6,579 nucleotides of DNA from Acidobacteriota bacterium. Its GTDB lineage: Bacteria > Acidobacteriota > Aminicenantia > UBA2199. The notes beneath the pieces are model-generated. The model worked only from the letters and a program-made list of their open reading frames with translations, was not told where the DNA came from and made no database searches. The first letter of the stretch is position 1; the number at the start of each line of letters is the position of its first letter. The position numbers were made by a program, and so were the translations under genes. Below, in pieces: positions 1 to 5,866 of the stretch. The DNA lies in contig JAKAGC010000229.1 of the NCBI GenBank assembly GCA_021817755.1, forward strand, positions 1 to 6,579, written 5' to 3'.

Positions 1-1
1 G

Positions 2-772
2 GGAATTCCATTTCATGTATATGGAATGTGTTATGCGCAAAACGATACTGGTGGACTTTTTGTTGTGGTGGGAAAAGATGGAAATATTGCGTATTCTTCA
101 AACGGGACATCATGGAAACAAGCAAATATAAAATCAGATGGGAATAGTCTTACGGATGTGGATTATAATACCTCTTTAAACTGTTATTGTGCAGTGGGTG
201 TGGGTGGTAAAATACTTTACTCGACAGACGCTATTAATTGGACGAAGGAATCTACAACTTCCCAGGCACAACTGGAAGGTGTACGACAGACGCCGGAAGG
301 ATTTCTCATCGTAGGAAGTTCGGGGGCAGCGGGTTTATATATTCCTGGATCCAATTCCACAACATTTCAAAATATCGGTGGTTTAAATGTCTACGGATGC
401 CTTTTTAATCCGGAATTGAAGTTGTATCTTGCGGGTGGAAAAGATGCTATTTACTTTGCGAGTACAAATGGATCGAATTGGGAGCGTCATAGACAACCGC
501 CTTATATGGCGTATTTCTGGAAAATTGCAGATGTAAAAGGACGTTGCGTGACAATCGGAAATGCAGATGTTCCGTTCCCTACAGCGCCTTATGTGGGGAA
601 ACAATGCGCTTTTTTTGCAATTTCTGAAAATGGATATGATTATACCCGGTATTATACACCGGATGGTGACTCAAAACCGACAGCACTGCGTGCGATTTGT
701 TCTGATGATAAGAACATCTATGCTTGTGGTGATAGGGAATATCTTATCGTTGCGAATATCGATTGGAGTTAA
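2..772 (+). CDS. BNR/Ycf48-like beta-propeller repeat protein, C-terminal part (5'-truncated by window edge)
   Basis: The reading frame is open from base 2, and the first in-window ATG (base 26) has no Shine-Dalgarno at a usable distance, so the gene very likely starts upstream of the window. Numbering from that ATG, the protein shows a loose repeat of about 40 residues: a hydrophobic strand plus G-x-x-G, then a strand ending in Y/F-S, then a turn with N/D and a W or F. Clear copies are residues 11-31 (VVVGKDGNIAYSSNGTSW), 54-74 (GVGGKILYSTDAINW) and 133-154 (GGKDAIYFASTNGSNW); weaker copies are at 92-115, 173-208 and 231-247. This is the pattern of sialidase/BNR or Ycf48-like propeller blades, which in general serve as binding scaffolds. 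No catalytic residues are evident. It precedes the DUF2589 genes by 63 bases. The fold class is fairly secure; the specific role is unknown. A tail-fibre-like or adhesin-like binding protein is the main alternative. Confidence 0.75.
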   Translation, partial: GIPFHVYGMCYAQNDTGGLFVVVGKDGNIAYSSNGTSWKQANIKSDGNSLTDVDYNTSLNCYCAVGVGGKILYSTDAINWTKESTTSQAQLEGVRQTPEGFLIVGSSGAAGLYIPGSNSTTFQNIGGLNVYGCLFNPELKLYLAGGKDAIYFASTNGSNWERHRQPPYMAYFWKIADVKGRCVTIGNADVPFPTAPYVGKQCAFFAISENGYDYTRYYTPDGDSKPTALRAICSDDKNIYACGDREYLIVANIDWS

Positions 773-835
773 CCGGAGTATCCCTTATAAAGAATAGTTC
801 TCATTCAACCGAATCGAACCAAAGGAGGTGTTCAA

Positions 836-1402
836 ATGGCAGATAAAGATATCGCTGTTTTATCATCGCTGCCTATCGAGAAATTGGTGGCTGCACCAGT
901 TATTTCAGCTGCGCGTGCACAAATCATGCTAAGCCAGGAATTCGCTAATTTTATTCAATCCATTGGCCTAGACAAAGACGGGAATATCCGGATGATGCCT
1001 TTCACTTTTGACGCACCGACAATCGGTGATGACGGTAAACCGACGGGTGAAACAAAAGAATGCAAAATCCAGGCCCCTTTCATTGCATTAACGGGAGTTC
1101 CTAATTTTGCGATTGAAGAATTATCGGTGGATTTTAGCATCAAAATTGATATATCGGAACAAAGCGATCTTAAAAGTTCCCCATATACAGGCTCGGATGA
1201 ACCTGGAAACGAAACCTCCATATCCCAGATTAAAGGACGTATTTCACAGAATGTATCCCATACCCGGAAAAGTGATACGGATGCCAGATACAATTTTAAA
1301 TTAACAGCAAAAAAACAACCGCCTCCGGAAGCACTGATGAAAATACTGGATATGTTGACGGAAACAACCGTTAAAATGAGTGAAAAAAAAGAGAATAAAT
1401 AG
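836..1402 (+). CDS. DUF2589 domain protein, first of three paralogues
   Basis: The 188-residue protein fits the DUF2589 pattern. An amphipathic N-terminal helix (residues 12-43, SLPIEKLVAAPVISAARAQI onward) is followed by a G-x-D-x-D-G turn, a strand (51-60), the signature strand pair around APFIALTGVPNFAIEELSVDF (80-100), a polar variable stretch (110-150), and a last strand plus helix (RYNFKLTAKKQPPPEALMKI onward, 151-180). The tail is lysine-rich. There is no signal peptide or membrane segment. The start is set by AAAGGAGGTG at 821-830, five bases before ATG. DUF2589 proteins have no established biochemical function that I know of; they often occur as neighbouring paralogues. Residues 11-100 align without gaps to the third copy at 2087-2650 (SLP at 11-13, APF at 80-82, VDF at 98-100 in both), indicating duplication. 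I infer a structural or assembly role, not an enzyme. Confidence 0.88.
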   Translation: MADKDIAVLSSLPIEKLVAAPVISAARAQIMLSQEFANFIQSIGLDKDGNIRMMPFTFDAPTIGDDGKPTGETKECKIQAPFIALTGVPNFAIEELSVDFSIKIDISEQSDLKSSPYTGSDEPGNETSISQIKGRISQNVSHTRKSDTDARYNFKLTAKKQPPPEALMKILDMLTETTVKMSEKKENK

Positions 1403-1425
1403 TAATCCAAAAAGGAGTAAATACA

Positions 1426-2040
1426 ATGCCTACTAATCCCGGTAATACAAATATAGATAACGGTCTCGAGACAACTGGGAGCACAAAAAACTCAGGCAAT
1501 CCGTCTGATCCATTCTCCCCAAATAAAAATAAGGATAACCAGGATAAACAAACACTTTCGGATCTGACTCGGGGTATTCAACATGCGGTCAACACGGCAG
1601 AAGAAGTACTCGAACAACACTATTTACGTATGCTGGGCCGCTATTTTAATGAAGATAATTCACCGAGGATGGCACGAATTAAAGTTCCTCCGGATTCTGT
1701 CATCGAGGTTCCACTTCTAGCTTTAGTTACGCCAACAGCATTAAAATTGGATGAATTAACGATGGATATGACACTCCGCATCGATGAGACAGAAGTCAAA
1801 CGGTTCCCGGGCAGAGCGGGCCGAGTGGTGGAACGTTCGAGTTTTAAAATTTCTGTAGGGAGCGGAACTCGGGAAGATGGATCACCGCGGGAAAAAAATC
1901 AAATCGATATACGGATGACCTTTAAAAGCGGAGATATTCCAGAAGGAGTCTCACGTATCATGGATGAATTTACAAAATCCATTTTACCGAAAAAAGTAAT
2001 GCCTAAGCCGGAAACTGAAAAAGACAAGTGGAAGGTTTAG
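1426..2040 (+). CDS. DUF2589-like protein, second and most divergent paralogue
   Basis: The 204-residue protein starts with about 42 residues of low-complexity polar sequence rich in N, K, S, G, P and D, likely disordered. The DUF2589-like core follows: a helix (LSDLTRGIQHAVNTAEEVLE, 44-63, continuing to about 73), then VPLLALVTPTALKLDELTMD at 95-114, which corresponds to APF-x-x-L...IDE-x-x-VDF in its neighbours. A strand region (155-167) and a C-terminal helix with IPEGVSRIMDEFTKSILPKK (171-190) match the P-x-GL-x-K-hhD-hh ending of the other two. A basic insert (FPGRAGRVVERS, 127-138) is specific to this copy. AAAGGAG at 1411-1417 sits eight bases before ATG. The previous gene ends 23 bases upstream, so the two are probably cotranscribed. 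Its divergence suggests a distinct subunit rather than a redundant copy. Function is unknown. Confidence 0.82.
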   Translation: MPTNPGNTNIDNGLETTGSTKNSGNPSDPFSPNKNKDNQDKQTLSDLTRGIQHAVNTAEEVLEQHYLRMLGRYFNEDNSPRMARIKVPPDSVIEVPLLALVTPTALKLDELTMDMTLRIDETEVKRFPGRAGRVVERSSFKISVGSGTREDGSPREKNQIDIRMTFKSGDIPEGVSRIMDEFTKSILPKKVMPKPETEKDKWKV

Positions 2041-2086
2041 AGGTTTATAGATAAATCAAATCAAAACCACATTAAGGAGGTAAAAC

Positions 2087-2650
2087 ATGGCACCGAATGT
2101 ATCGGATGCATTCAGATCATTGCCAATGGAAGCGTTGATCGGTGAACCATTTAAAGCAGCTTGTTCATCAAACCAATTGCTGGCCAATGCAATGTATGAC
2201 TACGTCATGAAAGTGGGTTATAATGATGATGGTAAAACCACCCGGTTACTTACTTTTAACCTTGATCAACCCATAACAGATGCTCAAACAGGACAACTGG
2301 GAACGATGAATATCAAAGTCAACGCACCCTTCTTGGGGTTGACCCCTATTCCATCGCTCCTAATCGACGATGTAACGGTAGATTTTACAATGACTGTCTC
2401 CTCTACACAGCAGGATACCACCTCAACAACTTTTGGTGCAACTGCCAAGGGAGGTATCTGGGGATGGAGTTTTAGTTCGAATTTATCAGTCTCCGACACC
2501 CATATGAGACAATCGAATCAGTCGGCCACATACACCGTGCATGTAGAAGCAAAGCAGCAACCGCAAACAGAGGGTCTTAGTAAACTTATGGATATTATGG
2601 CCAATTGTATTGCGCCTATGAGCGGCGGTAGCAGTGGTGGAGGCGGTTAA
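2087..2650 (+). CDS. DUF2589 domain protein, third paralogue, glycine-rich tail
   Basis: The 187-residue protein has the same layout as the 836-1402 product: helix at 12-43 (SLPMEALIGEPFKAACSSNQ onward), GYNDDGK turn at 44-50, signature APFLGLTPIPSLLIDDVTVDF at 80-100, a variable S/T/Q-rich beta stretch at 101-148 with a WGW patch near 125-127, and a final strand plus helix (TVHVEAKQQPQTEGLSKLMD, 150-169). It ends in GGSSGGGG, a flexible tail absent from the other two copies. TAAGGAGGT at 2073-2081 precedes ATG by five bases. There is no export signal. The long variable segment between the conserved core and the final helix differs most among the three copies and could be the partner-specific surface (inference). 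The stop codon lies inside a small hairpin, and a larger hairpin follows, so this may close the first transcriptional or mRNA-stability unit. Confidence 0.88.
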   Translation: MAPNVSDAFRSLPMEALIGEPFKAACSSNQLLANAMYDYVMKVGYNDDGKTTRLLTFNLDQPITDAQTGQLGTMNIKVNAPFLGLTPIPSLLIDDVTVDFTMTVSSTQQDTTSTTFGATAKGGIWGWSFSSNLSVSDTHMRQSNQSATYTVHVEAKQQPQTEGLSKLMDIMANCIAPMSGGSSGGGG

Positions 2651-2666
2651 ACGGAAGTTTAAACCG
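2644..2666 (+). other. Small hairpin overlapping the stop codon of the third DUF2589 gene
   Basis: CGGTTAAAC (2644-2652) pairs with GTTTAAACCG (2657-2666) with one bulged A, closed by the tetraloop GGAA, a GNRA type. The TAA stop (2648-2650) lies in the 5' arm. There is no T-run afterwards, so it is not a standard terminator. It may stabilise the mRNA 3' end or be chance. Confidence 0.4.
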
Positions 2667-2686
2667 TGTAAAGACGTTTCAAAAAA

Positions 2687-2749
2687 GCAGTAAAACAATG
2701 ATCGAAGAGCGGGAATAAAATTCGTTCCCACTCTTCGATCATTTACTGC
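2687..2749. terminator. Long imperfect inverted repeat, possible terminator or mRNA-processing hairpin
   Basis: An 18-base arm at 2698-2715 (ATGATCGAAGAGCGGGAA) pairs with 2725-2742 with one mismatch, around a nine-base loop. The stem is extended outward by GCAGTAA (2687-2693) with TTACTGC (2743-2749), leaving AACA (2694-2697) bulged. The single mismatch is C-A in a + strand transcript but G-U in a - strand transcript. The six A bases just before it (2681-2686) give a T-run after the hairpin when read on the - strand, so the best intrinsic-terminator geometry is on the minus strand. On the + strand it lacks a T-run and may act as an attenuator, a partial terminator or a barrier to 3' exonucleases. 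It sits between the DUF2589 trio and the next gene. Confidence 0.65.
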
Positions 2750-2763
2750 CTGGAAGACAGAAA

Positions 2764-3402
2764 ATGAATAAACAGCAAAAAGACGATATACAGGTTCTAT
2801 TCGAACAAGTACCAATATTAATCAACCGGTACGAGTCGCATGATTCCGGATTCGTGGAAGCTACAAAGCGATGGTTCAGAGAAATCGAAGAAATCCTAAA
2901 ACGGAACAAAGCACCGCAAGTGAGCGAACTGGCGTCCATGCGAGGAATGATTACGGCTGCCGAAGATGGCATCAGAGACCCTTCCTTTATCGTCGAGCAA
3001 GGGGTACGTTCTTCCAAAATCCCAGCAGCCGTAGCTTCGATTTCCCTTAAACGTGCACAAGAAATTTTAAATATGATGATGGAACCTTTTAATCGCAATC
3101 TGGATGAAGCGCAAACAATTATGCGCAAAATCATGGTTATATCAGGTCAATCTGGAATACTCATTCCTTTCTACAATTCAAATGGAGAGTTAAAAATTCC
3201 CGTTGCCGATATTTGGCGATACCTGGTAGAAGTGGCAAATATCGGAGATGGACTGATGAGGGTTCTTTCGCTTATATCTTATGAAGATGCTGTTTGCCTT
3301 ATGGCAGAGTGTCTTGATTCCATACCCTTAAATATATTCAAACGAAACCTCCCGGCTCCGGGTATGACTGTTAATCCGACTACCCAGGCTGTGACAGGAT
3401 AG
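2764..3402 (+). CDS. Conserved-looking helical protein of unknown family following the DUF2589 trio
   Basis: The 212-residue protein is predicted by eye to be almost all helical: residues 3-22, 28-48 (FVEATKRWFREIEEILKR, 30-47), 53-70, 86-127 (long amphipathic helix with ILNMMMEPFNRNLDEAQTIM), then a short break near 132-147 (ILIPFYNSNGELKIPV) and helices at 147-192. The C-terminal tail (197-212) is Pro/Thr-rich and probably flexible. No signal peptide, membrane segment or catalytic motif is seen. I recognise no named family. ATG is preceded by GGAAG at 2752-2756, seven bases away, a weaker Shine-Dalgarno than those of its neighbours, and the long hairpin ends at 2749 just before it, so translation or message level may be set separately from the DUF2589 genes. 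Position right after three DUF2589 genes suggests a partner or adaptor (inference). Confidence 0.8.
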   Translation: MNKQQKDDIQVLFEQVPILINRYESHDSGFVEATKRWFREIEEILKRNKAPQVSELASMRGMITAAEDGIRDPSFIVEQGVRSSKIPAAVASISLKRAQEILNMMMEPFNRNLDEAQTIMRKIMVISGQSGILIPFYNSNGELKIPVADIWRYLVEVANIGDGLMRVLSLISYEDAVCLMAECLDSIPLNIFKRNLPAPGMTVNPTTQAVTG

Positions 3403-3438
3403 ATTATTCAAAAACTACTTATAAAAAAGGAGTAAAAA

Positions 3439-3804
3439 ATGGCAGATCGATTCATTATCATTAAAAGCGATGGAAAACAAACGACGGTTATGAATCAAAC
3501 TAAAACTGCAAATTACCTCAAAAATTTAATTAATTCCAATAGACATGCGAACCTTAATCAATCGTTAAACGATGTTGATGCAGGAGGAAAGGCGACTGGT
3601 GATTATACGTTTAACGGCAAACCTGTAAAACATAGTTCATCAGGTATAATGGGAGTAAAGAGTGTCTCTCTATTCTTCTACATTCAAGATGGTGTTAATT
3701 ATATTTTTGCTATGGGAGAACACGCAGGCTCTAGCTCTTATAAATTAACAGACTATGGCCAGCCCACCGGAGATTTTCAAAAGAATAGAACGATAAGCAT
3801 TTAA
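3439..3804 (+). CDS. Small alpha/beta protein of unknown family, candidate cargo or toxin domain
   Basis: The 121-residue protein has an N-terminal strand (FIIIKSDGKQ, 5-14), a helix (TKTANYLKNLINSN, 21-34), a polar loop, and a compact C-terminal half of likely antiparallel strands: KPVKHSS (61-67), VKSVSLFFYIQDGVNYIFAM (73-92), GEHAGSSSYKLTDYG (93-107). Lys64, His65, His95, Ser98-Ser100 and Tyr101 form a polar set. The order helix, then three or four strands carrying K/H/S residues, is compatible with small RNase toxins of the BECR (barnase-EndoU-colicin-RelE) type, but this is a guess from layout only; I do not recognise the family. No signal peptide or membrane segment. AAGGAG at 3427-3432, six bases before ATG, sets the start. 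The gene looks more AT-rich than the DUF2589 genes, and a long gap follows it, which suggests a separately acquired module. Confidence 0.75.
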   Translation: MADRFIIIKSDGKQTTVMNQTKTANYLKNLINSNRHANLNQSLNDVDAGGKATGDYTFNGKPVKHSSSGIMGVKSVSLFFYIQDGVNYIFAMGEHAGSSSYKLTDYGQPTGDFQKNRTISI

Positions 3805-3838
3805 AGATTCTGTATTAGTTTTTAATAATTTAAACCAG

Positions 3839-3864
3839 AATTCTCAACTAAAATTTTGAGAATT
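3839..3864. terminator. AT-rich inverted repeat after the 121-residue gene, weak terminator candidate
   Basis: AATTCTCAA (3839-3847) and TTGAGAATT (3856-3864) form a perfect nine-base stem with an eight-base loop, 34 bases after the stop codon at 3802-3804. Only two G-C pairs are present and the following bases are ATTATTATA rather than a T-run, so termination would be weak. It could equally be a protein-binding site. Confidence 0.4.
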
Positions 3865-3877
3865 ATTATACGGAATT

Positions 3878-3911
3878 GATGCAATAAATATTTTTAAATC
3901 GAAATTGCATC
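3878..3911 (+). promoter_or_regulatory. Inverted repeat just upstream of the Shine-Dalgarno of the 341-residue gene
   Basis: GATGCAAT (3878-3885) and ATTGCATC (3904-3911) are perfect eight-base arms flanking an 18-base AT-rich spacer. The repeat ends four bases before AAAAGGAG (3915-3922). Such symmetry in an AT-rich leader fits a repressor operator or a leader hairpin controlling ribosome access. I found no convincing -35/-10 pair with 16-18 base spacing in 3805-3928, so a promoter here is possible but not shown. Confidence 0.35.
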
Positions 3912-3928
3912 CTTAAAAGGAGATCAAT

Positions 3929-4954
3929 ATGCCTGGCGCAGAAAGAGTTAGTGACAAGGAAGCAAATGGTCTTATTTCAAATTATGATTCGACAGACCGG
4001 AGGCTCCAGGAACTTAAAAAATTACTTGAAACGTTAAATGAAATATTGGATATCGTGAGGAAACTTCTTTTAATTCCAAAAGATGTTTCGGACGGATTAA
4101 CTGACCTGGATAATTTATTGGTTTTGGTTTCCGAATTATTAACGGCAGTGCAAATTATACCGCCAATTACGGCGGAAGCAGCGGCGTTGCAAAAAGTAGT
4201 GGATGGGGTTCAAAAAGTAGTCCACCCAATCCGAAAAACAGCCAATCAAATCGAAAACCAGGTTAAACCATACCGGAAATATGTTGAAGATATCCAGAAA
4301 TTTTTTAACAAAATAATCCCTCTTGTGGACGCTTTGGATCAATTTATTCAATCGGAGCACGGATTAATAAAGAAAACGAACTCATCGAATAATGCGCTCC
4401 CGGATTCGAGGTATAAACGTGACCAGATGAAATCGCTGGAAGGTTTTTCGGGAGGGCTAAATAAGGATATGATCGATCCGATGAAAATAATCAACGAAAT
4501 ACTAAAAGCGATGGATTTTATCAAAGAAGCGCTGGATATAATAACTAAAGCATGCAAAACCTTATCTGAATTAATGAAACCGGTCTTACGTGTAACAGAA
4601 GTCCTGGACGACCTTACTAAACCTCTAAAAGCACTGGATAAAGCACTGGATCAAAAAGTTCATTTCCTATTTTTCAGTATTTCGATTCGGGATTTGTTTA
4701 CGACTCTGGAAGATATTCCATTTATCGGTAAGCTCACAGACCTCGCAATGGTGATACTTAAACCTCTGCTGAGGGCGTTGCATTTGGATGTGGACCTATC
4801 CCTTCCAGGTGTGGGCAACATCACGGGGGGAATGAGAAAAGTAATAGGCAACCTGGATTCCATCAAGAAAACCATGACGGGCTCACAACCGAATATGATC
4901 TCGATGTTTGAACGGAAAAGTCTGGAAAACATGATTAATCGGCATGATGTTTAA
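3929..4954 (+). CDS. Long all-helical, coiled-coil-like protein of unknown family
   Basis: The 341-residue protein is nearly all helical with heptad-like spacing of L, I and V. Segments include 23-49 (RRLQELKKLLETLNEILDIV and on), 54-77, 82-145, 164-242 and 253-285. A seven-residue repeat, QKVVDGV-QKVVHPI (88-101), is mirrored in DNA by an 11-base direct repeat, and KALD-KALD (234-241) is an exact tandem duplication. The most hydrophobic stretches, VHFLFFSISI (244-253) and the region 264-295 with charged residues interspersed (LAMVILKPLLRALHLDVDLS), are not classic membrane spans but could form an amphipathic hairpin. A proline/glycine break (LPGVGNITGG, 292-301) precedes a C-terminal helix. 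AAAAGGAG at 3915-3922 sets the start. A scaffold, tape-measure-like spacer or helical pore-forming protein are all possible; none is shown. It follows two inverted repeats and is likely the first gene of a second subunit of the cluster. Confidence 0.82.
   Translation: MPGAERVSDKEANGLISNYDSTDRRLQELKKLLETLNEILDIVRKLLLIPKDVSDGLTDLDNLLVLVSELLTAVQIIPPITAEAAALQKVVDGVQKVVHPIRKTANQIENQVKPYRKYVEDIQKFFNKIIPLVDALDQFIQSEHGLIKKTNSSNNALPDSRYKRDQMKSLEGFSGGLNKDMIDPMKIINEILKAMDFIKEALDIITKACKTLSELMKPVLRVTEVLDDLTKPLKALDKALDQKVHFLFFSISIRDLFTTLEDIPFIGKLTDLAMVILKPLLRALHLDVDLSLPGVGNITGGMRKVIGNLDSIKKTMTGSQPNMISMFERKSLENMINRHDV
4628..4651 (+). repeat. Exact 12-base tandem duplication inside the 341-residue gene
   Basis: AAAGCACTGGAT occurs twice back to back (4628-4639 and 4640-4651), in frame, giving KALDKALD at residues 234-241. 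A related in-frame 11-base direct repeat, CAAAAAGTAGT, lies at 4190-4200 and 4211-4221, a 21-base period (one heptad). Both suggest growth of the coiled coil by short in-frame duplications. Confidence 0.8.
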
Positions 4955-4989
4955 GTTTATTCACACTAAATAAATTCAGGAGGAAAAAA

Positions 4990-5856
4990 ATGCCAAGAAA
5001 ATATACTCGATTCCAGGCACGTCACAGTCGGGGAATAACTGGAACTCATCCATATAGTTCGAGCACTAATTCTACCGATGATAATTTGATTCCTAAACTA
5101 AGAAGAAAAATCGGGATAGATGGAATAAAACAATTTATGGTTGATGTTTTCAATGGCGATATAATAGTTGGCGGAGATACTGTGGAACGTAAAACCATCA
5201 TTCGATTAATTGACAAAAACAGCAGATTCAGGAGATTAATTAGTACAAAATGGCGTCAAGAAGACCCGCATACACATGAATGGATACCCTGTACATATCT
5301 ATCTCACCTTTTTAAACGAGCATTGATTGCAAATGATTTCAGATTTCTTAACCTTGCAGATAAAATGAGAAGTCCAACACAATCACTGGTTTTTAAACCA
5401 CCTTTAAATCATCCTATAACTGTGCATTCAAATGGGGCTAAAATAGTTTTAAGTGCTCATATAGGAGGACTCAAGTTTGATTGCCCCCAAAATATCAACT
5501 ATACCTCTTATACAGGTTTAAAGCCGAATAATCCACTTTCCGACAAATCGAAAGAATTTCATAATGCAATTATAAGAGCTCTTGGACAAAGTGGGACAAT
5601 AGACGCTATAGTGACAAATCTGCAAAATGTTCATCAGACCTTTTGTTGGGATGGTAAAACACCTATAAACGGCTATAATAAAGGGGATATCTGGCCATAC
5701 TATACCCTGGGAGATGGGACAATAATAAACAATATAAATAATTATATCAAAGATATTAAATATGATTACAAAAATATCCAAAATAATTTTTTACCAGGGG
5801 GAGATTGGAGGAAATTAACCACGGGTTCCAAATCTAGCCCATCAATATGGATATAG
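4990..5856 (+). CDS. Unknown protein with HEWIP motif, candidate effector or cargo
   Basis: The 288-residue protein has a basic, S/T-rich and probably disordered N-terminus (1-32, MPRKYTRFQARHSRG at the start), a mixed region with helices at 34-52 and 66-84 (RKTIIRLIDKNSRFRRLIS), then WRQEDPHTHEWIPCTYLSHL (88-107) with His95, His97 and Glu98, a probable helix at 104-126, strands around 132-165 (including ITVHSNGAKIVLSAHIGGLK, 143-162), a helix at 187-213 and a Trp/Tyr/Asn-rich tail. HEWIP-type motifs occur near the ends of some toxin-like proteins in my recollection, but I cannot assign a family. No signal peptide or membrane segment. AGGAGG at 4978-4983 lies six bases before ATG. The last third is unusually AT-rich (about 20% G+C by hand count over 5701-5790), unlike the DUF2589 genes, suggesting transfer. 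Its stop codon overlaps the next gene's Shine-Dalgarno, so the two are probably translationally linked. Confidence 0.75.
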   Translation: MPRKYTRFQARHSRGITGTHPYSSSTNSTDDNLIPKLRRKIGIDGIKQFMVDVFNGDIIVGGDTVERKTIIRLIDKNSRFRRLISTKWRQEDPHTHEWIPCTYLSHLFKRALIANDFRFLNLADKMRSPTQSLVFKPPLNHPITVHSNGAKIVLSAHIGGLKFDCPQNINYTSYTGLKPNNPLSDKSKEFHNAIIRALGQSGTIDAIVTNLQNVHQTFCWDGKTPINGYNKGDIWPYYTLGDGTIINNINNYIKDIKYDYKNIQNNFLPGGDWRKLTTGSKSSPSIWI

Positions 5857-5866
5857 GAGCAATAAA
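5854..5866 (+). promoter_or_regulatory. Overlapping stop codon and Shine-Dalgarno linking the last two complete genes
   Basis: The TAG stop at 5854-5856 shares its AG with AGGAG at 5855-5859, followed by a seven-base spacer and ATG at 5867. A ribosome finishing the 288-residue protein covers the next start site, so coupled translation is expected. Confidence 0.7.

Noticed and set aside
26..28. ATG at 26 as the true start of the propeller gene
   Set aside because: The frame is open upstream to base 2, no Shine-Dalgarno precedes this ATG at the proper distance, and a complete propeller would need more blades.
955..1410. 151-residue open frame on the minus strand opposite the first DUF2589 gene
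   Set aside because: It lies antisense to a recognisable DUF2589 gene, and its product has no coherent domain. It is a shadow of the real gene.
2739..3134. 131-residue minus-strand open frame (and the 109-residue one at 2486-2815)
   Set aside because: Both are antisense to plausible + strand genes and have Cys/Ser/Arg-rich composition typical of shadow frames.
3321..3366. CATACCC...GGGTATG inverted repeat and CCCGG/CCGGG near the end of the 212-residue gene
   Set aside because: Short arms inside coding sequence, no T-run, and codon content explains them; probably chance.
3876..3904. TTGATG as a -35 box with an AT-rich -10 before the 341-residue gene
   Set aside because: No acceptable -10 hexamer falls 16-18 bases downstream, so a promoter is not supported from sequence alone.
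4660..4932. Minus-strand open frames opposite the 341-residue gene (also 4139-4360 and 4348-4557)
   Set aside because: They are mirror frames of a heptad-rich helical gene, and none has an independent reason to be coding.
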